From NCBI GenBank assembly GCA_013329295.1, contig DUKP01000028.1:4887-19061 (forward strand): a DNA stretch of 14,175 bases, read 5' to 3'. The position numbers and the translations under genes are program-made. The notes under the pieces are model-generated. The model did not search any database. It was not told the DNA's origin and saw only the letters and a program-made list of their open reading frames with translations. Source of the stretch: Candidatus Poseidoniaceae archaeon (GTDB taxonomy: Archaea; Thermoplasmatota; Poseidoniia; Poseidoniales; Poseidoniaceae). Positions 5,242 through 13,831 of the stretch are shown here, one piece after another. Position 1 is the stretch's first letter; each line of letters begins with the position of its first letter.

Positions 5242-8200
5242 TCTTGCGGTTCAATTCCTGTATTCCAGCAAATCATAGCATGCTCCATGGTCATCCTATC
5301 TGGTTCGTTTGGACTTTGAGGGTTGGCTACTAATTCTCCTATCCAAGATAGTTGTTCGTCTAATTCATCTTTAGCTTGTTCATACTCTTTTTGCGACATT
5401 TCAACCGTTCTTCCTGATGCTGCAATTAGGATTGCAGGTGGTGATACTATTCTCCTTTCAGCCTCAGGTTTCTCATTTTCAATTGCTTCAAGGGCTTTAG
5501 AATACAGGGTTAATTGATACTTGTATTTGTCAATGATTTTTTGTTCGGCTGGATTAGATGGATATCTGTCGAATATATCTCCGCTGAAATTTTGAAGTGG
5601 TGTGCCTTGTTTCGGATTATCTTGATTAAATCCATACAAACATCCAGTTGTCTTCATATCTATCACTTGCAAATATCCCTTGCCATCTGCATCTGCGTAT
5701 GCCATTACTAAATCTGCCCTTCCCTCGAAAATAATCTCAACATTGGACACATTGGCCATATCCTGCATTTGACTATTCCTAAATACCTGTCTTGCTGTAT
5801 CTACCTCAACTAAATGATTGTACAAAAATGGCAATTCTGTTCTAAGGCCTTCTGCAACTATTCCATGTATTTCCTTGCCCTTCGCGTAATTACCGGTTAG
5901 CCCATTATCGACTAGTTGTGCAACTTTTTGCATTCGCTCGAAGGTTGCATCATATCGCTCAGCGCTTGACTTATCTATTCTGTTAAACCCAAACTCACTC
6001 AAAACAATCTCAATTGATTGATTGGATGTTAATTCATACTCAGGCTTATTGAACCAACTTTCAGGCAGAGGAGCTGTAATTTTGGTATTATATTTACTAG
6101 GATTATCTAAACTGATTTCTACCAACCTGTGCATCATCAAACCAAACTCGATAGCAGATGGTAAAACACTAGATTCCGTGCTGGCTTTTGCTGAGTTTTC
6201 AAGTAGTTTATTCAAACGATTATTGTTCCAATCTGCTAAATTATTCGGCCAATGGTGATGGCGGCATTGAACGCTATTATCTAAGGCATTAGCACCTAAT
6301 TTCAATGTATGTGACACCTTTCTTTGCGCTTGCTCGTTGAAGGCGATAGTTGATTTTGAGTCGATTTTTTCCTCGACTAATTGCCATCTTTGTTGTGGAG
6401 TCATCGGTTTGATTTCGGAGAAACAATCTGGGCTATGGTAAATTGCCATTGACCTAATATTGCCTTTTCCAAGTTGAGAATTAAAGTAAAGGCTTACAGG
6501 GTCTAATGATACTTCATGTTCACCATATTCGCCTAATTCTTGGCCAAAAATATCATCGGTTTTTAACCACGGAGATTCGGCCAATTCGCCTTTGTGAGCA
6601 ATCGATCTCAGTGCTTCCATCCACATATGCCCCATCGTTTTAGCTGAAGGTTTGCTAGTATACTGTATCAATCCAGTTTCAGAACACATCTCTGCTTTAT
6701 TGGTGGGGTTTCCTACGATAATCAAATGATGTTCAACTCTAGTTAATGCAACATAAAATTCTCTTCTTCGCTCTGCTTGATTTTGAGCACTATTGATATT
6801 TTTAGTGAACTGCCAAAGGCCATCTTCTGGACGGTCTAACGAAGCCCATGGATTGATTCGCCCAGAAATTATCTCTGGAGTCACAAGCACATTTTCTCGT
6901 GTAGTAATGTTGGTATCATAACGACCTGCTTGGAAAATACCCGATACTACTACTACCTTAGATTCCAAACCTTTAGCGCCGTGAACCGTCATAATCTTGA
7001 CTGCACCAGATGACGGTGTTGCTGATGCTTGTGGGCCTTTGTTTCCTAAGTGTTGTAATGCTTCTAACTGAGCAAAAATTTCTGCTGGATTATGGCCACA
7101 ATCTTTACCAATCTCATACACCAAATTGCACCATTGCTCGGCATTTTGTCTAGACGAATCATCAGAATAAGCAAACATCAAATCAGAATTATCTATTATA
7201 TCATTGAGGATATTGTGGACATTATAGCCCGATATTTGCTTAGTTATATGAGATAATAATTTAGCAACATTAGGATTTGAAACGGTATCTGCAAGTGTTT
7301 GCCACCAATTATCCGATTCTGAATGAGTTGAAAATAGCTGATTCAATGCTTTGTCTGTCAAACCGATAATTGGTGATTTCGCCAATGATGCTGCAGCATA
7401 TTTTGAATTGGGGTGAGCGATTAAATCTAGTGCAGACATTAGGTTTTCAACAATCGGTTGAGTGAGTAATTGCCCCTGCTTGTCGGAGATAACCGGTATG
7501 CCTCTAGCTTGTAGCCGCTCGATTAAATCAGCGATATGGGTTCTCGAATGAATTAGGATGGTGATATCGCTTGGTTTGATTTCCTCGGTTGGTTTTTCTA
7601 GAGTCATATATTCCATTTTTGATGGATTCCAAACTTTACATGGGATTCCTTGAATTAAATTTTGCAACCTCAAAGCAATCATTTCATGCTCTAAGTGGAT
7701 ACGAGTTGGGTTTGATTCGTCAAATAATTCATTGTCAATTACTTGTGGTAAATTATCCACCTTTAGAGGCATTAACCATTCCAATTTGCCATGAGGCGTG
7801 TCTAATTTCGCTGCCTTCAATGGTTGTGGTTTTGCGTGATAGTCGCCAGGCAAACTATGGTGGCGTTCATTGAATACATCGCCGAATACTTCGTTCAAGG
7901 TATTTACTAAATCGTGTGCAGTACGGTGATTTGAGGTCAAATCAATATGTCCGTATTTTCTATTTTTAATGATTTCATCATCGGTAATAATGTCTCCTTT
8001 ATCGGTTTTATTGAAATCTATTTGGTTCCATTTACCAGTGTTTTTTGGCAATTCCTTTGATGATTTCACGCTGGTTTTGAAACTATCAACTCCAGCGATT
8101 GGCCTAGGGTCGCGTGCATTATCTAAAGTTCTAAACTCAAAATTAGTATTACCAAACTCAATTTGGTTCATGCGTTTAATATTTTCAACTGTACGACGCA

Positions 8201-10079
8201 TCACTGTAACTTCTGCTTGTCTAAATCGATAGATGCTTTGCTTCATGTCTCCGACGATACAAATTGTTGGATCCCATGGTCCATGATAATCTGATGTTTC
8301 TTTGATTCTTCGTGAACCCCAAAGGCGTGATAATAGTCTAAAATGTGCAGGGTTTGTATCTTGATATTCATCGACAATGAAGGCAAGGAATTGTTGTCTA
8401 ATTGTTTTCAAAATCCCTACTCTGCGTTCAAAATCATCACGCCATTGAGGATATTTGTCATCAATCAAATGTCTCGCTTGATCTATATGATTATCAGACC
8501 ATGGTTCATTACCTAAATTGTCCAGAATATCTACTACCTCGACTGGATAATCGTAACGTACTATTTCCGGGCAGCGGGAGAGTAGTAAGTCCGCTGCTAA
8601 TCGTTGTATATCGTCGAAGTCATGTACTCCTTCCTGCATTTTTCTTAGGGTTAAAATTTGTTGACAACCTTTGTGGACAACTAGTAAATCTCGTAATACA
8701 GAAAGTTGTAATTGTTTGGATACGCGTATTCTGCCATTAGGAGGCTCTGCAGCCAAATCCTCAGTGATTTCAATATAATTTAACGAGCTTTCTTCAGATA
8801 AAAACGATAATGGTATTCTAGGGTCAAAGGTATACGAACTACATCCTAGTATCTTTGCTAATTGGCCAAGATTACTATTCAAAATACTCTTTAATTGTTG
8901 GGCTAAAGGTGTTGATTGAGCAGAAACCTCTGCAATTTGTTTCTTTGGTAAGTCGACATTCGAGTTGGTTTGAATACCTCCATGCCAATCATCTGCATTA
9001 GGTAGTCTATTGCGTGGAAAATGATTATGCTCAGAGCCATCTAGTGATGATTTCGAAGTACAACAAACCGCCACCAGCCATACCCATTGCAGTTTACCAA
9101 TACTATCCTCTGGGTGAATATTTCTTGCTAATTCCACTAATTGATTGAATCTGGTGCTTTGACTTTCGATTTGTTGCTCACAGGCCAAAATATAATGCAA
9201 ATGGTGCTCGAGATACACATCTAACCAACTGTTTAGCACACCTCTTATCTCAGTACAGAGTTCGTCAATAAACGGTTCTGCAGGATGGCCAATCAAATCT
9301 AGAATTATATCGGGATTGACTAATTCAGTTTCCCGCCATTCGATGCCTTTATCCTCTGATTTTTGCTTTATGGTTCGCTTGGTTTCTTCAACAAAGAGCG
9401 AGGTATTCAACAACCCTGCCAAGACTATCTCTGCATTTCGTTGCCCACCGAGTAAAATGGCGAGATTATTTCTTGCATCAATAAATCCTTGACGGTCACC
9501 AAGAACTCCTGCTTCATCGGCATCGTAAATTGTTCTAATGCGCCAAGCAGAATTGATCGTTTCGGAAATCAGCATTGGCGACCTTGATTCTGCGATTTGC
9601 TCTCCTGCCGGCTGGGTAGTCAAAATATCAAGATAAGGTGTTACTAGTTTTGACAAAAAGGCATCAATCGTAGATATCGGTGCATCTTCGAGGCTGCTTA
9701 GCAGCATTTCGATATCACCATTTGAAATTGAATACAAATCAATATCGGTTTTACTCAATCTCTTACGTATTCTATTACGTAACTCTGATGCTGCTTTTCT
9801 AGTAAAGGTAATTGCTACAACCTCGCTTGGTAACAAGCCTTTCCATTCCACCAAATTACTTCTCTCTCTCGCTGGTGAGCGTAGCGCTCCTTGGCCTTGG
9901 AGTGGTGCTCTTGGACCATTGGGGAGTAATTGTTTTGCTCGTTGATATTCAGCAAGCAAGTGTTGCACATACCTTTCAGCCATAACTGCAGTTTTACCAG
10001 TTCCAGCACCAGCATCGATGGCAATATGTTTGTCTATATCGAGACCTAATTTCTGACTATTGTTAAATGGGAAGTTCAT
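5238..10079 (-). CDS. AddA/RecB-like UvrD-family helicase-nuclease
   Basis: A 1613-residue superfamily 1A helicase with a C-terminal RecB-type nuclease, so the ATP-driven subunit of a DNA-end-processing complex. Helicase motifs in order: I AGAGTGKT (23-30), Ia AITFTRKAAS (89-98), Ib APISTIDAFL (133-142), II DEYQD (570-574), III GDMKQSIYRFRQ (610-621), IV SNHRT (Arg719), V MTVHGAKGLES (about 1030-1040) and VI FYVALTR (from 1108). The nuclease has His1317 in GLMMHRL, Asp1456 in GRADLV, Asp1474 and Lys1476 in IDMKTT, and Gln1522/Tyr1526 in YQLTLYSKA, so it should be active. It is longer than typical bacterial AddA (about 1200-1250). Extra length lies between Ib and II, between III and IV, and in a short insert after motif I. 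Its ATG overlaps the AddB-like TGA stop (ATGA), indicating translational coupling. No iron-sulfur cysteine set is evident. Confidence 0.93.
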   Translation of the reverse strand: MNFPFNNSQKLGLDIDKHIAIDAGAGTGKTAVMAERYVQHLLAEYQRAKQLLPNGPRAPLQGQGALRSPARERSNLVEWKGLLPSEVVAITFTRKAASELRNRIRKRLSKTDIDLYSISNGDIEMLLSSLEDAPISTIDAFLSKLVTPYLDILTTQPAGEQIAESRSPMLISETINSAWRIRTIYDADEAGVLGDRQGFIDARNNLAILLGGQRNAEIVLAGLLNTSLFVEETKRTIKQKSEDKGIEWRETELVNPDIILDLIGHPAEPFIDELCTEIRGVLNSWLDVYLEHHLHYILACEQQIESQSTRFNQLVELARNIHPEDSIGKLQWVWLVAVCCTSKSSLDGSEHNHFPRNRLPNADDWHGGIQTNSNVDLPKKQIAEVSAQSTPLAQQLKSILNSNLGQLAKILGCSSYTFDPRIPLSFLSEESSLNYIEITEDLAAEPPNGRIRVSKQLQLSVLRDLLVVHKGCQQILTLRKMQEGVHDFDDIQRLAADLLLSRCPEIVRYDYPVEVVDILDNLGNEPWSDNHIDQARHLIDDKYPQWRDDFERRVGILKTIRQQFLAFIVDEYQDTNPAHFRLLSRLWGSRRIKETSDYHGPWDPTICIVGDMKQSIYRFRQAEVTVMRRTVENIKRMNQIEFGNTNFEFRTLDNARDPRPIAGVDSFKTSVKSSKELPKNTGKWNQIDFNKTDKGDIITDDEIIKNRKYGHIDLTSNHRTAHDLVNTLNEVFGDVFNERHHSLPGDYHAKPQPLKAAKLDTPHGKLEWLMPLKVDNLPQVIDNELFDESNPTRIHLEHEMIALRLQNLIQGIPCKVWNPSKMEYMTLEKPTEEIKPSDITILIHSRTHIADLIERLQARGIPVISDKQGQLLTQPIVENLMSALDLIAHPNSKYAAASLAKSPIIGLTDKALNQLFSTHSESDNWWQTLADTVSNPNVAKLLSHITKQISGYNVHNILNDIIDNSDLMFAYSDDSSRQNAEQWCNLVYEIGKDCGHNPAEIFAQLEALQHLGNKGPQASATPSSGAVKIMTVHGAKGLESKVVVVSGIFQAGRYDTNITTRENVLVTPEIISGRINPWASLDRPEDGLWQFTKNINSAQNQAERRREFYVALTRVEHHLIIVGNPTNKAEMCSETGLIQYTSKPSAKTMGHMWMEALRSIAHKGELAESPWLKTDDIFGQELGEYGEHEVSLDPVSLYFNSQLGKGNIRSMAIYHSPDCFSEIKPMTPQQRWQLVEEKIDSKSTIAFNEQAQRKVSHTLKLGANALDNSVQCRHHHWPNNLADWNNNRLNKLLENSAKASTESSVLPSAIEFGLMMHRLVEISLDNPSKYNTKITAPLPESWFNKPEYELTSNQSIEIVLSEFGFNRIDKSSAERYDATFERMQKVAQLVDNGLTGNYAKGKEIHGIVAEGLRTELPFLYNHLVEVDTARQVFRNSQMQDMANVSNVEIIFEGRADLVMAYADADGKGYLQVIDMKTTGCLYGFNQDNPKQGTPLQNFSGDIFDRYPSNPAEQKIIDKYKYQLTLYSKALEAIENEKPEAERRIVSPPAILIAASGRTVEMSQKEYEQAKDELDEQLSWIGELVANPQSPNEPDRMTMEHAMICWNTGIEPQD
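9851..9930. repeat. GC-rich, partly palindromic insert inside the helicase gene
   Basis: Between helicase motifs I and Ia the gene carries an extra stretch encoding roughly residues 50-80, including NGPRAPLQGQGALRSPARER. Its bases are richer in G and C than the surrounding gene. It contains GAGCG-TAG-CGCTC (9877-9889), repeated CTTGG units and a TC run of five units (9861-9870). Most UvrD-family proteins have a much shorter linker here. It looks like a small repeat element inserted in frame, but no second copy is in this window, so that remains inference. Confidence 0.4.
10076..10079 (-). other. ATGA stop/start overlap coupling the AddB-like and AddA-like genes
   Basis: On the minus strand ATGA contains the start codon of the AddA-like gene (10079-10077) and the TGA stop of the AddB-like gene (10078-10076). 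Such overlaps usually mean reinitiation by the terminating ribosome and balanced production of two subunits of a complex. Confidence 0.9.
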
Positions 10080-13000
10080 AATTTACCCCCCAATTTTGCC
10101 GACGGGCATAATCTTCTAACCTTGCAAAATTTACAATCATCGCTTACAGTAGGATTAACATGGCCTTTTTCGGCTCCATCGACAACTCGTAAAGCAGTTC
10201 TAATTCGCTCATCTAACCAAGCACGGAAACCATTGCTTTCACCGCTTTTTTCCTCATCTAAATCACGATATGTTTTCGATGTATATGTCGTTATTTTTCC
10301 GATGGATAAGTCTGCTACAACATCGAGATAATCTGGATCGACTTCCACATAATATTCTGTATTCTCTCCAACTTCAGTAATTCCAACACCAATTACTCTA
10401 TCATCTGGAAATGCTGCTTCCCAAGCTTTGGCATAAAGGGCTAGTTGTAATTCATCAAAAATGGCTCTTCGATGTCTTTCTCCACGTAATTTTACCTTTG
10501 GACCATTGACGGTTTTCATATCTCTAATTATAATCAATCTTTGAGTATTATCGGTCCCGGGAATATGTAACTCATCAACCCTGTCAACCCTTCCTGCTAG
10601 AGAGAATTCTCCTATTTCGCCATCATCGGCTATACCGGTAATCGTAACTTGTGACTTGGATTGTGAAGCAATCATCCACTCACAAACCAAAGGAGCAGAA
10701 TGTTTCAAGGCCAAACTTGCAGTTAGGTAATTGGCTATTTTGCCATTGGGCTCTAGCGATATCTCTCCATCAAGATATTCTTGCCAGACATCTGGCGTAA
10801 CTCCGATAACCTCGCGGCAACGATGGACTGATACAGCATTTTTTCTCGATAGCCAAGGGCTTTTAGATGCTAGGAATTGAAGGCTTTTTTGCCAAAGCAC
10901 ATCTATTTCATTATGAGTTGAATCTATCAGTGGCACAGATTTAGTCAATGGTTTGTCAAATACCGGTACGCCATTTAATGACATGATTTCTGCTTCGATA
11001 TCATGCATTAACAAACCACGCGTTCGATTATCTAGGTCTTCATTTTGAACCTCATGACTTGTTAATTGTAAATAATTGGTAAGCCATGCTTGCCTTGGGC
11101 ATTTTAGCCATGCTTGAAGTCGATATGGTGACCATCGTTTTGGAAGCAAGGCTGATTGTGAATTACCCATTACAGCCTGTAGTGTAACAGGCAAATCTAA
11201 CTGTAATGGTAAAGGCCTTGGATCAATTGCTGGACTTACAGTAATGCCATTTATCTTGTACCCTAAATTGGGCCAAATAGTATTCCCTCTCGTATTTGAA
11301 TTAGCAGACCTCTCGCCAGGACGTAAATTTATTGAAGAAAATGAAATCATTTTATTTCGCTCTTGCCAATTCATTGATTGCCCTACATCTATGTCCTTCA
11401 TTATCGGTTGTGAATTCCGTAAGCGGTTATTTATCGGTAATTCGTAAGCCATAGCAAGAGATGATTTGTTGTTAGGTAGTAGTTCTACTTCCCTTCCATC
11501 TTGTAATGCAAGACCTGCACGTTGGCGAATGTCTCGACCTTTGTTGCCAGATTTCACACTGATTGGTGTATTTCCATCATATTCTGTAGTAAAAATTCTC
11601 AGTTTGAGTGCCTTTTTGTTATCCGATGTTAACAAATTCCAAGACCTTTGACGATTATTTTCATCATACTCTTCAGGTTCAACAAATGTTGGCAAGGTAG
11701 TGAAAATAGACTCATCTTCACTAACATCATCAAGCCACTCTGAAAGTGGCGGACTGGGGCTTGCTGCTTCATCCAATGAAGTATCAATTACAATTATTGA
11801 ATCACTACTGTTGAGAATATGTCTTAATTCGTGACGTCCTTGTCTAACCTTAATATCTGAATTTGCCAACCCCAACTTTACTTTAGTAGCATTATCTAAC
11901 CAAGGAACATTGGTTGGTTTCATAGACCAAGACTCCGAATCTAAGCCTGCTAAAATTACAACATTGGCGGATTGTCCAAACGCATCACTTGGAGAACATA
12001 TCACAACATTTGCACAATCAATCCTAGGTGCATTATTATATTCATTAGAAATTACAAGCTTGACTAAATCAATAAAATTCAAGTCGGCATCATCGGCTAA
12101 ATCTTGTTCTAAATCAATAGCGTATAGCTTATCTTTTACTGCTTCCACTGCAAAAATACAGTTGTTAAAGCGAGCATCATCGGCCATCATTGTAGTCCAA
12201 TCTATGCTTTCTATCAACGCCTCCAGCAACTTTATCGGTGTATCAAGAGGCTCGATTAATGGCAACTTATCGCCGCTATAACAACCTTCAAGCTTTGGTA
12301 TTTCGAAATCAATATCTGCAACAATATTCCATAAATTGATTATATTTGCTAACCACCACTGCGTTTCCTCTTGCTTGATTGCCATGCTATCATCAAAATC
12401 ACCTATTTGTTGGTGTGATTGGTCTAAGGTTTTGCACCAACGCTCAGCAGCTCCCGGGCCGCCTAATACGTGGAAACTTCGAGATATGTTTTCTAAAATC
12501 TCTGTATGTGGGCGCGGTAGTAATTCGGGATTTGTCGGATGTGTTAAATCGAAATTAATGGCGAAGTTAGTACTATTGGCAAACCGCCGTAACCTTTCAA
12601 ACGACCATGCTTCAAGGCCACTAGCAAGTTGTAAATGATAAATCAATTCTTGAATCAATGGCTCTTGGCTAATTGTATGTTTTTTGTTAGCACTGTAAAT
12701 TCCCAACTGCCGTAACATCTCCTGCCATCTGTGAGCTCTGTTTTGTAAATCTGCATCGACAATTAAAATCTTGTCTTGTGGAACAATCGATAGGCTATCA
12801 AGAAGGTTGGTTGTTGCATCTATTATGTGTCCAGAATGTTCTACAACAACTTTGTGATATTGCGAATTTCTGTATTCCGACACACTAGAACACCATGGTG
12901 AGTCGTGATCTACTTGTTCGACCTCGTGAAATGGCACCCATGGCGGTAAATCCGATTGATTGCACCACTTGACATCTTGCAAATATGCGCCACTGTATCC

Positions 13001-13714
13001 CAATCTAAATTTACCCGGATTACACAATTGATGAATTGATACATATTGAGAAATCTTAGAGAAAATTTCTCTCTCTATTTCGCTAAATTCAGGTGGATGG
13101 TCAAGAATAATTATGCCGGCCAGTTCACGAAGACTGAACGGCAGATTATCTCCGTCAATGCTATCGAGTAAACGGTTTAAGTGATGTTGCATCAAATCTG
13201 GATGGGTTCCTGAAGATGATTTCTCGATTGCAAGTAAAGCATTTCTAAACTCCTTGACGCCAGGGTCGGATTCCCATGGAGGTATTGTTGGAAGTTTGGC
13301 AATCTCTTGGTGTAATTGTAATAACCTGTGCGTCTTTCCAATGCCCCATTTCTTACCAGTTATATGCAATAGCGGAAACTTGCCTTTGGCCGCCCTATTG
13401 ACGCATTCCTGATGTATTTTGTAGAGTAGAACACTATCATCATCAAAGACATTTGGTTGGCGGAAATCGGTAAGTAATGCACGGATTAGACGCTTGATGG
13501 TTAGATGCTTTGACGAATCAATAGCAGAATTTGTTCTTGATAATTCATTGAGAGCGGCTTGACGAGATGTTTCACTCGGGTATAAAATCAAGATATTGCT
13601 ACCAATACTCTCGGTTAATGCCTTTTGTAGCCAATGTGGCATCAGCATACCGCTAGGGGTTGATTCAATGGTAATACTATGTAGTGAATTTAGCACATTT
13701 GAACCCCCGTACAT
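10076..13714 (-). CDS. AddB-like PD-(D/E)XK nuclease with inactive helicase fold and Fe-S cysteines
   Basis: A 1212-residue partner of the downstream AddA-like helicase. The N-terminus aligns in style with AddB/RecC: strand SITIESTPSG, then ILILYPSETSRQAALNELSR, then LTIKRLIRALL. However, the Walker A position reads TPSGMLMPHW with no GKT, so ATPase activity is probably lost. A remnant of the motif II region is DHPPEFSEIEREIF (near 204) and of motif V is VVILAGLDSESW (near 585). The C-terminal nuclease has His904 in RGLLMHDIE, Asp1044 in GRVDRVDEL, Asp1065 and Lys1067 in RDMKT, and Gln1090/Tyr1094 in ELQLALYAKAW. Cys872 (KCPRQAW) plus Cys1194, Cys1197 and Cys1203 (CKFCKVRRLC) match the 4Fe-4S 'iron staple' known from AddB-type nucleases. 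It precedes the AddA-like gene with an ATGA overlap, so the two should form a dual-nuclease complex acting on double-strand ends. Confidence 0.85.
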   Translation of the reverse strand: MYGGSNVLNSLHSITIESTPSGMLMPHWLQKALTESIGSNILILYPSETSRQAALNELSRTNSAIDSSKHLTIKRLIRALLTDFRQPNVFDDDSVLLYKIHQECVNRAAKGKFPLLHITGKKWGIGKTHRLLQLHQEIAKLPTIPPWESDPGVKEFRNALLAIEKSSSGTHPDLMQHHLNRLLDSIDGDNLPFSLRELAGIIILDHPPEFSEIEREIFSKISQYVSIHQLCNPGKFRLGYSGAYLQDVKWCNQSDLPPWVPFHEVEQVDHDSPWCSSVSEYRNSQYHKVVVEHSGHIIDATTNLLDSLSIVPQDKILIVDADLQNRAHRWQEMLRQLGIYSANKKHTISQEPLIQELIYHLQLASGLEAWSFERLRRFANSTNFAINFDLTHPTNPELLPRPHTEILENISRSFHVLGGPGAAERWCKTLDQSHQQIGDFDDSMAIKQEETQWWLANIINLWNIVADIDFEIPKLEGCYSGDKLPLIEPLDTPIKLLEALIESIDWTTMMADDARFNNCIFAVEAVKDKLYAIDLEQDLADDADLNFIDLVKLVISNEYNNAPRIDCANVVICSPSDAFGQSANVVILAGLDSESWSMKPTNVPWLDNATKVKLGLANSDIKVRQGRHELRHILNSSDSIIVIDTSLDEAASPSPPLSEWLDDVSEDESIFTTLPTFVEPEEYDENNRQRSWNLLTSDNKKALKLRIFTTEYDGNTPISVKSGNKGRDIRQRAGLALQDGREVELLPNNKSSLAMAYELPINNRLRNSQPIMKDIDVGQSMNWQERNKMISFSSINLRPGERSANSNTRGNTIWPNLGYKINGITVSPAIDPRPLPLQLDLPVTLQAVMGNSQSALLPKRWSPYRLQAWLKCPRQAWLTNYLQLTSHEVQNEDLDNRTRGLLMHDIEAEIMSLNGVPVFDKPLTKSVPLIDSTHNEIDVLWQKSLQFLASKSPWLSRKNAVSVHRCREVIGVTPDVWQEYLDGEISLEPNGKIANYLTASLALKHSAPLVCEWMIASQSKSQVTITGIADDGEIGEFSLAGRVDRVDELHIPGTDNTQRLIIIRDMKTVNGPKVKLRGERHRRAIFDELQLALYAKAWEAAFPDDRVIGVGITEVGENTEYYVEVDPDYLDVVADLSIGKITTYTSKTYRDLDEEKSGESNGFRAWLDERIRTALRVVDGAEKGHVNPTVSDDCKFCKVRRLCPSAKLGGKL

Positions 13715-13729
13715 ATTGGCAGATTAGCG

Positions 13730-13747
13730 ACAGTTATTGAAAACTGT
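13730..13747. promoter_or_regulatory. Inverted repeat in the AddB-like/thioredoxin-like divergent promoter
   Basis: ACAGTT-N6-AACTGT is a perfect 6-bp inverted repeat with a 6-base centre, 16-33 bases ahead of the AddB-like ATG. That is where a TATA box or initiator for that gene would lie. It may be an operator controlling the helicase-nuclease operon. No strong TATA box is seen in the minus direction; the AT-rich stretch near 13750-13765 is the best candidate for either gene. Confidence 0.35.
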
Positions 13748-13754
13748 TGTAAAA

Positions 13755-13766
13755 ATAATAGTATAA
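13755..13766. promoter_or_regulatory. AT-rich candidate promoter core between divergent genes
   Basis: AATAATAGTATA reads as a TATA-like element in both directions. For the exported thioredoxin-like gene it would give a leader of about 45 bases, and for the AddB-like gene a leader of about 20. A second AT-rich patch near 13779-13787 could serve the thioredoxin-like gene instead. The assignment is uncertain. Confidence 0.25.
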
Positions 13767-13831
13767 CCAGTGAAAATAGCATTAAAACAAACCGCAGATG
13801 GATTCAAAGCAACTGGTTTGATGGGTCAAAC

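Noticed and set aside
8402..8740. Open frame of 112 codons antisense to the helicase gene
   Set aside because: Covers the conserved region before motif II of the helicase. The translated product looks like reverse-strand noise.
9861..9870. TC dinucleotide run as a phase-variation switch in the helicase gene
   Set aside because: Only five units long, in frame, and the gene is intact. Such a short run is weak evidence for slippage control.
9815..10024. Open frame of 69 codons overlapping the start of the helicase gene on the same strand
   Set aside because: It is an alternative frame of the helicase motif I region. The helicase frame carries the conserved Walker A, so this is a shadow, though it shows that the GC-rich insert is open in two frames.
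11910..12281. Open frame of 123 codons antisense to the AddB-like gene
   Set aside because: No domain, no promoter or ribosome site, and the sense frame is clearly coding. Long antisense frames are common in such composition.
13331..13345. GIGKT in the AddB-like protein (Lys near residue 127) as a possible Walker A motif
   Set aside because: It lies about 100 residues after the expected motif I position, lacks the preceding beta-strand and the G-x4-GKT spacing, and no motif II DExx follows properly. It is most likely chance.
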